Source of the DNA: Jackrogersella multiformis
Taxonomy: Eukaryota; Ascomycota; Sordariomycetes; Xylariales; Hypoxylaceae
DNA: 64,000 nucleotides
Assembly (NCBI GenBank): GCA_902806575.1
Contig: CADCXD010000011.1
Span: 1,426,001 to 1,490,000, forward strand
Reading direction: 5' to 3'
Shown: piece after piece, positions 1 through 10,972 of the stretch
How positions within the stretch are numbered: the stretch's first letter is position 1
Layout: every line of letters starts with the position of its first letter
Position numbers and translations under genes: made by a program
Notes under the pieces: model-generated
The model's database searches: none
What the model was told of the DNA's origin: nothing
Seen by the model: only the letters and a program-made list of their open reading frames with translations

Positions 1-134
1 GATCATCAGCTGGGTGAGGTATATTGATTTTTTGCGTTTTCTTTTCTCATGCCAAGTTGACTGAGTGTAACTTTCAGACGAATAGAATAAAATTATCATA
101 TATTTAATTGTCGTGTGATTGTCACTCGTTCAAA

Positions 135-803
135 ATGTCTGTCCAACCAAGGGTTAGCGTCAAGACACACTTACCAACCCTCCCTCTACCCCCTAACGTA
201 GAGAGAAAACATATTCGCACTGAACGATTAATCATCCGTCCGTATTCCGAGGATGACGTCGACGAGATCTATGCCCTCCGTACGCAGCCGGAGGTTATGA
301 AGTATTCATTAGTCGGAAGGATTGACGCCAACAAAGACGAGACTCGGACGTTTATGGCTCGCTTCCTACCGCCCAACGATGCTCACACTTACAGCAACAT
401 AATCTGTCTCGCATCGACAGGCGAGTTCATCGGGTTGGGAGGAGGCTCAGTCCGGCCGGATTCTTTCTTCGGCTGGCCTGAGATCGGGTATCAATTCAAA
501 AAGGAGCATTGGGGGCAAGGCTATGCCACCGAGTTTCTGAGGGCGTGGTTTAACCAGTGGTTGGCACTGCCCCGGTCCGAGGTTGAGATAGAGGTTGATG
601 CACAATCGGTCGACGGGCCTGGAGAGGTACCAGAGATGATTACGGCGTTAATCGATTGCTCCAACATAGGCAGCCAGCGTGTCCTCCAGAAGGTTGGATT
701 CCGGGAGGTTAAACGGTGGAATGAACCTGATAGTAGGGAAGGGTATCCAGGAGATGTGACTCTTGCTGGATTCGTGCTATCATCTGTTAGTCAGAAGGAA
801 TAG
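135..803 (+). CDS. GNAT-family N-acetyltransferase
   Basis: A single-exon gene for a 222-residue protein of the GNAT fold (RimJ/RimL-like, Acetyltransf_3 type), which moves an acetyl group from acetyl-CoA to an amine; the substrate cannot be read from sequence. The domain starts near residue 26 with TERLIIRPY, typical of this subfamily. The acetyl-CoA pyrophosphate-binding loop is GQGYA at about 127-131, and the late motif NIGSQRVLQKVGF lies at about 177-189. I chose the ATG at 135 because it has an A at -3 and the frame upstream offers only a TTG. No signal peptide or membrane segment is present, so a cytosolic or nuclear location is inferred. The length fits the family. No partner gene lies beside it. 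Confidence 0.85.
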   Translation: MSVQPRVSVKTHLPTLPLPPNVERKHIRTERLIIRPYSEDDVDEIYALRTQPEVMKYSLVGRIDANKDETRTFMARFLPPNDAHTYSNIICLASTGEFIGLGGGSVRPDSFFGWPEIGYQFKKEHWGQGYATEFLRAWFNQWLALPRSEVEIEVDAQSVDGPGEVPEMITALIDCSNIGSQRVLQKVGFREVKRWNEPDSREGYPGDVTLAGFVLSSVSQKE

Positions 804-1482
804 AGTCCGCAACGGGCTTTAGTGGGTCTTCCAGAGACTCCGAACGGGCCGCCAGTTTTATGGCCACCCCGCCAATGAGGTCGGGTCGGAGTTGCAGAGC
901 GGTCCGCTGTACCGTGTTGAGAATTGCCTACCTACTACCTAGGTAGGAAAGGGCGTAATTGGTGGGAAGGGTGAATATGGAGTTGGTGACTAATACTTAG
1001 AAGATATAGATAGTGTAGAAAATATCCGTTGATACCGAAACTTATTGATTAGTATTCACATGCCATATTTCTATCATTACTTGATACTTACCTAGGTATG
1101 TATGTGTAAGTACCTACCTAGAGGTAGGCAATGCAACTGGAAATATTGGTTGAATCCCGACAATCTTGTGCCTCGGTAGGTCGTGGTTAGGAAACAATAC
1201 AATACTAAGCCATCACGCAGTTACGAATTTACCTAGTCACTTAAGGACAACTCTAGGGCAATCCCAGGACAACGCAAGAACAGCGCCGTTCTAATTTCCA
1301 ACATCTCGGAGGCAGGCAGAGCACGGATATGCAGGGTTGGACTACATAGGCTACACAGGCATAGCCACCAAGGTTGAGTCTTCGTCTTCGTATGAAAGGG
1401 TACTATGGAAGGGAATTATGATGACGGTACCCTATTCGACCGGGGAAAGGCAGCATGGATCTAGAAGTGGCCGGCAGGTTCG

Positions 1483-1503
1483 AAAAAAAAAAAAAAAAAA
1501 AAA
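1483..1503 (+). repeat. Homopolymer A(21)
   Basis: An uninterrupted run of 21 A residues in intergenic DNA. It is the sole reason for Lys-rich and Phe-rich ORFs on the two strands. Confidence 0.95.
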
Positions 1504-2681
1504 GAGGAGCCGACGAAGACCGATTACACACCGAAGGATGCGGTTCGGGAGCACTCGAATTCTTTGGGTAGGAATAAATAAGGATGACGGATATCTCATT
1601 GGCTTATGAAATATGAGATATGAGAGCTGCCTGCAGGGGGAGTGAGTAATAAAACTTACGAGCAAGACATGCCGGTGTATGGTGGTTGGTTCGAGTTGGT
1701 TACTTCGATGCATCGTGAAAGTGTGGTGCAGGGAAGAAATTTTTAATCGGTTCATCGGTCTAATACATACCTAGGTACCTGCATGCATATATAGGTACAT
1801 GAATGCTTCGATATCAACATATCTTAAGTATTTATGCATACACTAGGTACCACAATCGATGTACTTCGTATATCCCACATCCAACCTGGAAGCCACTATT
1901 TTACCGAGCCATAAAAGGTTGTCCTAGTAAAGCCACTTACCAGGTACCTAGGTAGGTAGTTACGTCAGAGGTTTATCCCGTAGGCACGTGTCGTCAGACA
2001 ATTTGGCTGAGGGCTTTTTCAAACCTGTTAACCTTGGAAGCCGCACAAAGTTTCAGTAACCTTGTAACCTTGTAACATTGTAACTTTCTACCGGGCTTGG
2101 TTTTGGTTCTGCCTGATTCTATCTTTAAACTTGGAAGCGTTGGAAGTACCGACTACCTAAGTAGGTATCATCCCTCCCTCGACCCCTCCATCCATCCAAT
2201 CCGATATATTACGAGGTAGGTATGATCCAATATGTACATGTAGGTATAATATACTAGGTACATACCTTAGGTAGATATGCAATGCGGAATATTTGTTCCA
2301 GATCGCATCCATCTAGTATAGGTACCTACCTCTCTCTGCCATTCCATCTACTCCATCTACACTACATCTACAGCTATTACCACAAATACGTACGGCTACG
2401 GGCTGTGTCAATATGAATCACAATCACTTGCGTCTGCCTACCATTCCAAATGAGCTTCACTCTTTTCATCACCAGTTGTCCAACCTATCAAGGCTGCCAA
2501 TAACTTAGATATCCATATACTACCTATTACTTATTACTTATTATATCATTGCACAGGTGTGCTCTTATGCTGCCCTCATTCTCGTGACGCGGCAGAAGCT
2601 GTGGTTACCCATTCGCGAGCAAATGCTGCAGTCATCATTGTTTGCCCCTTGAATTTCGTTGGATTATTTGACGTCCTGTTA

Positions 2682-2725
2682 TATCTATCTATCTATTCAT
2701 CCATCATCTATCTATCTATCTATCT
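2682..2725 (+). repeat. TCTA microsatellite
   Basis: Interrupted TCTA tetranucleotide repeats, in two blocks split by TTCATCCATCA, about 150 bp upstream of the start codon at 2878 and therefore probably in its promoter or 5' leader. Confidence 0.9.
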
Positions 2726-2877
2726 TATTCAATAATACTATTTGCGCACATATTGCCGAAGAAGAAGAAGAAGAAGCAAATATCTTTTCATTCAACGTGA
2801 TATCGTCTCCTCCATGTTGAATGTTTCTGATTGACCTACCATCTGGCCTTTCCGTGTGAAAATATTTGTAAAGGAAG

Positions 2878-4775
2878 ATGGCGAGCCTCAAACCTGAACC
2901 CAGCGAACCTACCGCTGCTCCTTTGCCTCCTAAAGATATTCCCAAACCACAGTCGCAGTCGCAGTCGCAGTCGCAGTCGCAATCGCAGCCGCAACCAACC
3001 TCACGATCGCATCCAAAGACAACGGGGACGAATGGAAAGGATTATTATGGTTATCTTTTCAATATCAAGGACAAGTCGGCAACCTACATTCTCGATGCGC
3101 TCCTCCGCGCCGTCGGACAGTATATTGTAACTATACCCTATGAACTTTCGCATATTCTCGCGCGAACGCAGAGAGCTTTGCTAACTCGAATCCTCGCCAG
3201 TCTACCAATATCGGTGACGAGAATGTCCCTGAGTTGACTCCGAAGAAGTTAGCCGCCTTTTATCGTGCAGTCGGCGGCGATTACGATCAACTTTTTCTAA
3301 ACTGCCCTTACAAGTCCATCTCTTACATATGGCAAGCACTGGGAGTCGAACATACTCTACAGCCAACCGATAATCCCTTCGAGGCACCGTCTATTCCCGC
3401 TCTAACCCTGAGAGGATTCGTGCGGTGGGAGACGATTCAGATACTACTCGAACCCCAAGAGCATGCACCGTTCATGCAATATGCCGTGCGCAACTGGCCT
3501 TTAGTCAATCCCGGCACTGGGAAGCCATTCCCAGTTGATCTGCCAAGAGACGCATTTCCGGCCCAGTGTGACCCGGACATAGATCGCTGGCATAAGGAAT
3601 GCGCCAAAAAGCTGCGGGATGATGCTACCCCTAAAGATGAACATCCGCCTTCGCGACCCCCATCCGACCCTCGGATTCATAGTACCTTTGCGCATGTACG
3701 TAAACCGCAAAGTGGTGGCGCCTCGCCCCGTCGGAGACCAGGACCAGAAATGGATTATTTCTCGCGAGAACGGCCAGTGTCGTATACACATGTGCCAGGT
3801 AGCCAATACGCCGCCCCTTATGTTTCTGTCAACTTTGCGCCAGGGCAACGAAGGGCGAGTAGCGGCAACAGCAGCAGCAGTGGTTCGCCGGATAGTCCAC
3901 ACCGCCGACGAACTCATTCAGATCCACGCCGTCCCGAGATGGAGGACACCCGAACCTCAAGTCATCTCGACCCTCGCCGCCCAGCTCCACCCCACCGCAC
4001 TAGCCATTCACGGCCATATCCCGTCTCACCTTCGGACTCTGAATCGGATATCCCACCTCGTCGCAACTCGAAATCACGAGCGCACGGCCCCATCCCACCT
4101 CCTACGTCTGTAAGGCGTATGCCAGTTGCGACCCCTGTAGCACCGCCAATTCCAAGTCGTCCCCGCCGTAGCGAGGTACGACCCGACGACATCCGCAGAA
4201 GGAGCTTGCCAGCAGAGCTAAGGCAAAAGTTTACCTCATTTCTTTCGGGATCATCTGACCGCCATCGGAGCAATTCCCGTGAGAAGCGCCACCCACCAAA
4301 CGTGCCGTCGAACATCCCATTTCGACGGGAAAATTCGCGCCTCAGTGCATCTGGGGAATCATACCCTAGTGATGAGTCGGACACGGAAGTGATGCCTAGA
4401 TATCCTGCTCGACGCGACCATCACCACGAGCGTGAACGGGTGATACGTGAACGAGTTATCGAAAAAGATCGTCTAAGAGATCGTGAACGAGAGGAAGAGT
4501 TGGAAAGGAAAAGTCGGCAGGAAAGAGCGTATTTACGGCCAGCAGCACCAAGAAGAGCTAGTAGCCACGCAGATGTAGACAGAAGGACCAGAGAATACGG
4601 CCGGGATCGTAGGGATGGGGATCGATCTTCAGACCGGGATCGCGATGGGAGGAGAGTTATGACGGCCGACGAAAAAGAGTCGCGAGATCGAAGGCGATAT
4701 AAAGACCGAGGTCCCAGCCCCGCAGTGACTGGCGTTGGCGGGAGACGGTATCCTGGAGAACCATCTTGGAAGTGA
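2878..4775 (+). CDS. DUF7514-like domain protein with Arg/Ser-rich tail
   Basis: Two exons, 2878..3126 and 3201..4775, with a 74-bp phase-0 intron (donor GTAACT, branch GCTAACT, acceptor CAG), encode about 607 residues. The N-terminus carries a Gln-Ser repeat (residues about 25-38) from a CAGTCG hexamer array. A conserved globular block follows at about 55-205, starting DYYGYLF and continuing across the splice with LTPKKLAAFYRAVGGDYD. I recognise this as the fungal DUF7514-type domain; its function is not known to me. The remainder is low complexity: Pro/Ser/Arg-rich, then a charged Arg/Glu-rich helix-like stretch with repeated RERVIRERV-type words. No signal peptide or membrane segment is visible. 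Splicing is supported because the frame and the domain both continue across the join. Confidence 0.85.
2950..2991 (+). repeat. In-frame CAGTCG hexamer repeat
   Basis: Five perfect CAGTCG units followed by diverged units inside exon 1 of the DUF7514-like gene. They encode a Gln-Ser tract, so repeat-number changes would alter tract length without breaking the frame. Confidence 0.95.
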
Positions 4776-5913
4776 TGCATGATATTTCCGAAATTTAGGA
4801 TAACATGCACTATTGTGGAGTTTAGGACACTGACAAAAATCGAACCGAGTTATAACTCGGGGTTATACATGTGGATGGGATAGAATAAATGGTCTGTATT
4901 TTGGTTATTTGTCGGCTACTAGCTGTGTATGAATCTGTACGAAGAGAATTTCTTTCTTGTTATAAAAAGGAGGGACGGGAAACGATTGCTCAGATCCCAC
5001 AATTTTGAGCATCTAGTGATTATTAGACTCCTTATTTGGGAGTCCGTTGGCCACTCGGGATATTAGACTAAGGATTGCTTCAATATAGAAACCTGATAGG
5101 GAGGGTCTTCACCCCACTTATACTACGAATCGCTATCAAGAGCTCTAATATGGGTTAAGAATAGATGTCTTCCGCAAGTAGGTGAATCGTCGCAGCTTTC
5201 TCAGCCGTGCATTCGCAGATTTAGCTAAGAGTTAGGCCTAGGTTGCTGTCGCCACTCACGACCAAGGCTTGTAATATTAGGAAAGTTATCATCACTTCAG
5301 GGCAATCAATCATCCCAGACATCGCCGACTCTGAGTGAGATAACTACGGGGTCTTATTGACAATACGCTTCTTATACTTACGACACAGGGATGACCGCCA
5401 TATCACACAATTTTTTAGAAAGTATCATCTTAAGCATCAAATAATTCCAACAAGTATTAACTAGGTACTTAAACAACTTCCAACCCCCAGAACTGAACAC
5501 CTGTTTCCAGAAATGAAGAACAGGTAACTAGTTACAAGCGTCAAAATCCAGACCGGAAAGCTGAATTTGCTTTGTCAAAAACCTTACAGTTTGCAGGTTT
5601 CGATCGTGGATTGTTTTGGAGATGAGGGCTGAAGTAATCGATTCGAGAGAACACAATTGTAAGAAACGTATAGAAACATCAAGGCAAGTTCCAAAGCCAG
5701 CGTCGAAAAGTCAATGTATGGTGTGTGGGCGTGTGGGTGTGGGTGTGGGTGTGGTGTGTATGGACGGTTAAGGGCGGCGTGCTTCCCAAAGCTTAGGCCC
5801 CGTTGGATAGAAAGTGGAAAACAAACGGTATTCTGGTGTAATCATTACTCGCGACAACGCCAGCTCCACCAGCTCCTCCGGCTTCCTCAATGCTTGGGGT
5901 ACTTCTTGGGCTT
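4776..5913. other. Intergenic, convergent 3' ends
   Basis: About 1.1 kb between convergent genes. I see no coding sequence. A GT-rich tract of interrupted TGTGGG units (about 5718-5760) lies downstream of the minus-strand gene. Confidence 0.65.
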
Positions 5914-6693
5914 CTAGCCCAACCTTCGGGCTCGCATCTCCGGCGTCTCCGCCGCCCGTCGCTCCCAGTCTATCGAGTCTTGCTCCTCCTTCTCCGCCTC
6001 CTCCTCCCGCTGCTGCTGCTCCTGCTGCTGCTCCTGCTGCTGCTCCTGCGCGACCGTCAGCCAGTGACGCCTCATGAGCCTCATCATCGCATTCTCCTTG
6101 TCCTCGGCGTCGCGCAGACACACCCAGGTCTTCCAGGCGTCGGACTTGCGGAAGGGCGAGCGGCGGTACCACCAGGACGGGCCGGGGCGCGGCGCTTCGA
6201 AATACCAGTAGTCCTCGCGGCGGCGGATCTTGGCGGCGCAGTCGACCAGGCAGGCCCGCATGCGCGCGTGGTCGTGGGGGTGGCGCAGGTCCCAGGGGTC
6301 CTCGCCCTCGGGCGGCGGGCACTCCTCGTCGCTGGAGTCGTCCTCGCGCGGCACGCTGGCGGCGAACTCGGACCCGCGGCCGCCGAACTTGGACCCGCGG
6401 CCACCGGCGGACGCGGCGCGCAGGGCGTCGCCGCCGATGCGCCGGCCCAGCACCGGCAGGCGGCGGCGCAGCGTGGAGGGCGGGCGCGGCCGCCGGTGCG
6501 CGAAGAAGCGCGCGCGGCTCGACAACGAGGTCGAGCTGTTCATGCGCTCGTGGTACCGGCAGTACAGCCGCCCCTGGCTCTTCACCTTCTTGTGCGTGTA
6601 GTGGCATCGCAGCGCGTTGCCGCACAGCAGGCGCCGGCCGAGGCGCAGCTGGCAGGGGCAGAGCTCGAAGCTCTGGTAGCGTTGGATGCACAT
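5914..6693 (-). CDS. GC-rich Cys/His protein of unknown family
   Basis: A single-exon reading frame of 259 residues starting at the ATG at 6693. I do not recognise the family. The first 50 residues hold a dense set of possible metal ligands: C12, C14, C24, C30, H31, H34, C45 and H48, suggesting a zinc-binding knuckle (inference). The middle is Arg/Gly-rich, followed by an acidic stretch (about 117-127) and a Trp/Tyr/Arg-rich block around YWYFEAPRPGPSWWYRR that looks globular. The C-terminus is Gln/Glu-rich (EQQQEQQQEQQQ), probably helical. The gene is much more GC-rich than its flanks. A competing open frame on the same strand (5768..6691) is Ala/Arg/Pro-rich and looks like a GC shadow. Confidence 0.6.
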   Translation of the reverse strand: MCIQRYQSFELCPCQLRLGRRLLCGNALRCHYTHKKVKSQGRLYCRYHERMNSSTSLSSRARFFAHRRPRPPSTLRRRLPVLGRRIGGDALRAASAGGRGSKFGGRGSEFAASVPREDDSSDEECPPPEGEDPWDLRHPHDHARMRACLVDCAAKIRRREDYWYFEAPRPGPSWWYRRSPFRKSDAWKTWVCLRDAEDKENAMMRLMRRHWLTVAQEQQQEQQQEQQQREEEAEKEEQDSIDWERRAAETPEMRARRLG

Positions 6694-8550
6694 CTTGGAT
6701 TGGCTTGGCTTAGTGTTGGTTCTACGGTTGGAGGGTGTGTGTGTTTGTATGTGTGCGTGCGTGAGCTTAGTTTGGTTTGGTTTGGGAAGTAGGGAGGTCA
6801 GGGGTATTGAAGGGGGTGTGTTGGTACTGGTGGTTATGAGGTCTCGGTAGTTTTATACTGTTCCTGATATGGAGCAGGGCAGAGTTACTAGAGGTCGGGA
6901 TCTTGATAGCTGGCCTGATAAAGCGTCTTAAGGGAAGATTGGGTTGCTGGACTTGAACTTGTGCTTCAAGCTTTGCTTCGAAGGTATGTCAGTAGGGGTT
7001 CGGAGAATCACACTTATATAGATAGGGGATACAAGGTGAAGTCGCGTTGCTAACTAATAGCAAGATCCAAGCAGGTGAAGCCAGGAAAACGTGAGAGGGT
7101 TACGCGACGAGGTGTTTACATGTTACAGATGGAATATGAGTGAAGGCTAGGTGGATGGGGATGGGATGAGATATAATGAGAAAAATGGCATTGCGATGTC
7201 ACCTAGAGATGGATATGGAGATGATATGATGCTATTGGGTTGTGGTGTAAGGTATGCATCTGATGAAAATGGAATGAATGGCTTACCTCTCTTGGCTTAT
7301 ATGAGCCAAATCAACAGACCTTCAGCGAGGCGAGGAGGGCTTATTTGCAATCGACCGCAGGCCTCGCGAGAATGCTAATGTGCTAGTAGTGCAACGCTTT
7401 AAGGTGGTGATATCACGCAAGTTACAAGAGAAGGTTGAAGGGAATTTGAGATAATATGGGTTTGGTGGGCTAGGACTGGCCCTCATGTGTTGTGAGAGGA
7501 ATGAGTGTTGTGGGAGGAAAGAAGAAAAGAAGTACAGGGTGAATAATGCTGCTTGAGAAAAATAAACAGAATGCATTGTTCATCCCTCCAGGCTCGATTC
7601 AGCAGAGTTTTCTGTTCACGAAGTCCCATAGCAGAGCTCATTGTCGTCCTAGAAAGCTGGCTCTTTCGAGGATTGATCCGCATATTGACGTGAATAGCCT
7701 TCACGACAGTATGTGGACTCGGCTGAGATGTTGTGTACAGCCCTATTTGTACTCTGCCGGGGAAGCAGTCTCAATGATACTTGACCCTTGGCCAATACCA
7801 AGTTCATGGGTGCTGAGGTGGTTGCCTTGTCCGGATGTTGCTCGCCCCTTTTCAGGATTCTAGGCTGTACGTTCCTCTCAGCTAGAGGCTATACTGCTTA
7901 TCCAAAGTTCAGGGGCAATTTCATTAAATACTCCAGCACTACCACGTCATGTTATTAATCCTCATTAAATTATGCGTCCTAGAGGTTCTACAGCCCATAA
8001 GTATGAGTTGGGAAGTGATCAGAATTTTCTTTGGCTCAGCCGGTCAGCAAAGCTTTAGTGTCGCCATGAGGGCTCTAAATCCTTCGTCCCGAGGTCGTTT
8101 CTCCGTCGATAATTATCTGAGAGTGGCCTGCCCCTGATAGCCTCACCATTGGTGTCGTGCAGGGGAAACGTCATTATTGTCTTCTCATATAATGGCAATA
8201 AGCATTAAAAGTCATTAACTAACCTAGAGGGTTTATAGGTAGCATGACATAGTAGTATATAAAATATCATAGGAGATTTCATCAATGTGTACGCAAAGAT
8301 GGCACAGGATCTTACTTATTCAGGGGTCATATAGGATGACTGCGACGGTACTTTCTAATGGCAATAGGTTTAAAAGAATGTCAGTTATCTAGAAATGATA
8401 TGTACATATGATAGATATTTATAACTCCCGATACCTGCAGTATAATTCTATTCTTATGTTGGATAAGCATTGAGACATTGCCAATTCATGCCCAAAGTTC
8501 GCACATCTAACTATCTTTGAAATCGTCTATCCGGTGTCTCCCCTTGTCAC
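6694..8550. other. Intergenic
   Basis: About 1.9 kb with no supported gene. The proximal 500 bp at the left should hold the promoter of the minus-strand gene ending at 6693. Several 60-100 codon open frames occur around 7150-7860 on both strands but lack domain-like sequence and overlap each other. Confidence 0.6.
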
Positions 8551-10972
8551 TTAACTGTGAGTTAGCTTAATCGTCCGGTCACCAGTCATTGTGGCGGTAC
8601 CACCGGTCTTGCCGTCGTCAGTCTTGCACTTAGTCGCGATGGCGTAGACGTAGCTCCTCATCGAATTGCAGTTCAATGGGCACTGACTAGGCGGTGGGGG
8701 CATCCCGGATGGATCCCCAGGGCAGCTATAAAAACAGAAGTCAATAACTAGATCTCGATGAAGGAGTTTAAGGGGCTTTAGATATAGCTTGGTAACAGTA
8801 ACCCTCGAAATAAGGTAAAAAGGAGATGAAGTTGGTAGGAAAATGACTTTCAGTTTTACATACCGGATGCTGTCACTGATAGACGCCTTAGCCGAGCCGG
8901 AGGACTTCGAGTTGCTGCCTCCAGGCACATGGCAGCAGCACTCCAACCCGTGGTCTCCTTGCCACTCGTCGCCAACCTTGAGCGCGTCCTTGTAGTCGGG
9001 TCCATTGCTAGTGTCGCACTCGATATTGTCGGCGCGCTCCAGGATCTCACGCGCCTAGAGTATGAGGCTACGCGAGTAGCGACGCTGCGAAGCGATATCG
9101 CGTCCGCCAGGGGGAGTAGGTACACCGATCGCCATAGCAGATCTGACATTTTTGCCCTCGACGTTGACGCACTTGTCATTGTCGAGCGTAGCTACTTGGT
9201 TTTCGACGTGGCATTCCGAGTCGCTACAAGCGAAGGCGATATCGGCATCGGGGACGTCGTTCACCTTAATGGAAGAGACGCTGTTGAGAGTCACCGGGAG
9301 ATTTTCACCGATGAATTCCATCGTATTTCTTAGAGAGGGTCAATAACCAAGACATCTTGAAGCGCTGAAAGTAGAGAGGGGAAATGCATACGTTGGGCTC
9401 CCAGAGCAGTCCGTATTTTTCCATGTCTTCACAACACCAGCAGGAGCTCGCTTCTTGGAGCTACCTTGGGGGAGGATATTGTTTACAGCTTTGATCTTGG
9501 TGTTGCCCATACTCATGCAACCGTTTCCCATGAATGAGCCAATCTGGGCGCCTTTGCTACACCAGTTGTTGAAGAAGATCCATTGATTGCCTTCACTAGA
9601 GTCCTCTACCTTGACGGAGACAGCTTTATCGTCAAAGTGCTGGCCTGCATACGAGTAATAAAATTGTTAGCAGGTACTCGAGTTGAAAGAAGATACCTAG
9701 TAGCGGGAAAATGGGTATTTTAAAAATCATTTTTATAAAATATAATTCTTAATATTCGAATATTTCTACTACTCTTAAGTACCTTCTCATATAAATTTAG
9801 TAGTAAGGTACATAAATAAAATTAATCACCCTTAAGAATTATTATAAAAAGTTAGAATTATTTTATAAACTTTTATTATTTTTAAAATTTTTATAAAATC
9901 ATTCTTTTGAAATAAATCATATCATTTTAATATAATCATTCCTTGTACTATCCCTTATTAAACCTTTAAAAATCGTATATTTATTTTTCGATAATAAGAA
10001 TTATTCTATTCTAAATAATCACTCCCGTTTTAAACAATCACTCCCTTTTTAATAAATAAATATTCCATTCTAAATAATCATTCCTTCTTTAATAATAAGA
10101 AGTAACCTTAAAAGTATTTTTATTAACCTATTTAAAACCTCGTACAACACTTATAAGGCTCCTAAACCACTCCACCAAGCTACAGCCTTACTATTCTCAC
10201 CACTTTTATTACCTACCTACTTTTATTACCTACCTACTTAAGGTACCTACTTACCTACCTACCTACCTACTTACCTACCTAGGTACCAACCTACCTACCT
10301 ACCTACCTACCTACCTACCTGCCTGCCTACCTACCTGCCTACATACTTACACATAAACACCAACATTTACTTACCAATACTTCTACAAAAAAACTTAGGA
10401 AATTATTTTCTCTTTCTTATTACACACATACACATACACATACATACACATACATACATATGCACATACATATAACACCACCTACCTAATATTAACATTT
10501 AATAGACCTACACACCTACATAACTGCAAACGCGTAAACCTGCAAACGCGTAAACCTGTAGACGCGTAGACGCGTAGACCTGTAGACCTGTAGACCTGTA
10601 AACCTGTAGCAGGGACGGGGACGAAAAAAAGGGAATCATTGTTAAGTCAGGGAATCTTTCTACCTATTTAAAGCGTTACGATGCATGTAATAATTCCACG
10701 ATAGAATTATTCTTAAGTTAAGTATCTTTCTACCTATTTAAAGCGTTGCGATGCATGTATTAATTCCTCGATATTTAGAATCATTCTTAAAAGTAGTATG
10801 TTCCCATTACGGTAGGTTTGCCCTTACAATAATCGCCATATTTGGTGTCTTCGATGGTTTGCTGGACGTCACCTTCACACCCCTTCTCGTTGTAGGAAGT
10901 TAATTTATAGCCACTGCCCTGCAGAGCAAGAATTGAGAGACTGCATAGGGTGAAAATTTTAGTTAGAGCCAT
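8551..10972 (-). CDS. Secreted Cys-rich protein with a 1.18-kb first intron
   Basis: Five exons on the minus strand: 10972..10828, 9644..9392, 9328..9124, 9054..8864 and 8725..8551, giving 322 residues. Every join keeps the frame: intron 1 GTAAGG to GCTAAC and GCAG (1183 bp), intron 2 63 bp, intron 3 69 bp, intron 4 138 bp (GTATGT to ATAG). The protein begins MALTKIFTLCSLSILALQGS, a clear signal peptide, followed by about 300 residues with many cysteines, including an ECCC cluster near the end of exon 4 and CPLNC in exon 5. No GPI tail or membrane segment is visible, so secretion to the wall or medium is inferred. I do not recognise the family, and its role (for example effector or wall protein) is unknown. 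Intron 1 is filled with AT-rich DNA and tandem repeats. If that join is wrong, exon 1 would be an orphan signal peptide. Confidence 0.68.
10212..10340 (+). repeat. CCTA tetranucleotide array
   Basis: A long run of CCTA/CTAC units with occasional ACTT, AGGT and CCTG variants, inside the long intron. This is the largest array of the motif in the window. Confidence 0.95.
10418..10485 (+). repeat. ACATAC microsatellite
   Basis: Interrupted CACATA/CATACA units inside the long intron. Confidence 0.9.
10521..10611 (+). repeat. CCTGTA / ACGCGTA short tandem repeat
   Basis: Alternating units of the form AAACGCGTA, AGACGCGT and AGACCTGT, repeated about ten times. The run mixes two related 8-9 base units. 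Confidence 0.85.
10632..10792 (+). repeat. 71-bp imperfect tandem duplication
   Basis: Two copies beginning at ATCTTTCTACCTATTTAAAG (10653 and 10724), offset by 71 bp and differing by a few substitutions. Partial GAATCATT-CTTAAG flanks precede the first copy and follow the second. Confidence 0.9.

Larger units (their letters stand above)
804..2877. other. Intergenic, repeat-rich
   Basis: About 2.1 kb without a gene I can support. It holds many copies of ACCTAGGT-type words (near 945, 1090-1130, 1770, 1945, 2155, 2255-2330), a 21-A run at 1483-1503 and a TCTA microsatellite. The two short ORFs across the A run are artefacts of that run. The right part must contain the promoter and 5' leader of the gene starting at 2878. 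Confidence 0.7.
9645..10827 (-). other. Long repeat-filled intron
   Basis: Intron 1 of the secreted Cys-rich protein gene. The 3' part (about 9700-10140) is strongly AT-rich with repeated AATCACTCCC-like words. The middle has CCTA and ACATAC microsatellites, and the 5' part has CCTGTA/ACGCGTA repeats and a 71-bp tandem duplication. It is about 15 times longer than a typical intron in this window. Insertion of a now decayed element or repeat expansion are the likely causes (inference). Confidence 0.65.

Noticed and set aside
1337..1755. Overlapping Lys-rich (+) and Phe-rich (-) ORFs
   Set aside because: Both exist only because they cross a 21-base poly(A) run; no domain-like sequence on either side.
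5768..6691. A 307-codon Ala/Arg/Pro-rich frame on the minus strand and a Leu-rich frame on the plus strand
   Set aside because: They overlap the 5914..6693 frame and have the monotonous composition typical of shadows in GC-rich coding DNA.
8055..8174. A 39-codon minus-strand frame opening MTFPLHDTNGEAIRG
   Set aside because: Short, isolated, no splice-compatible extension found; likely chance.
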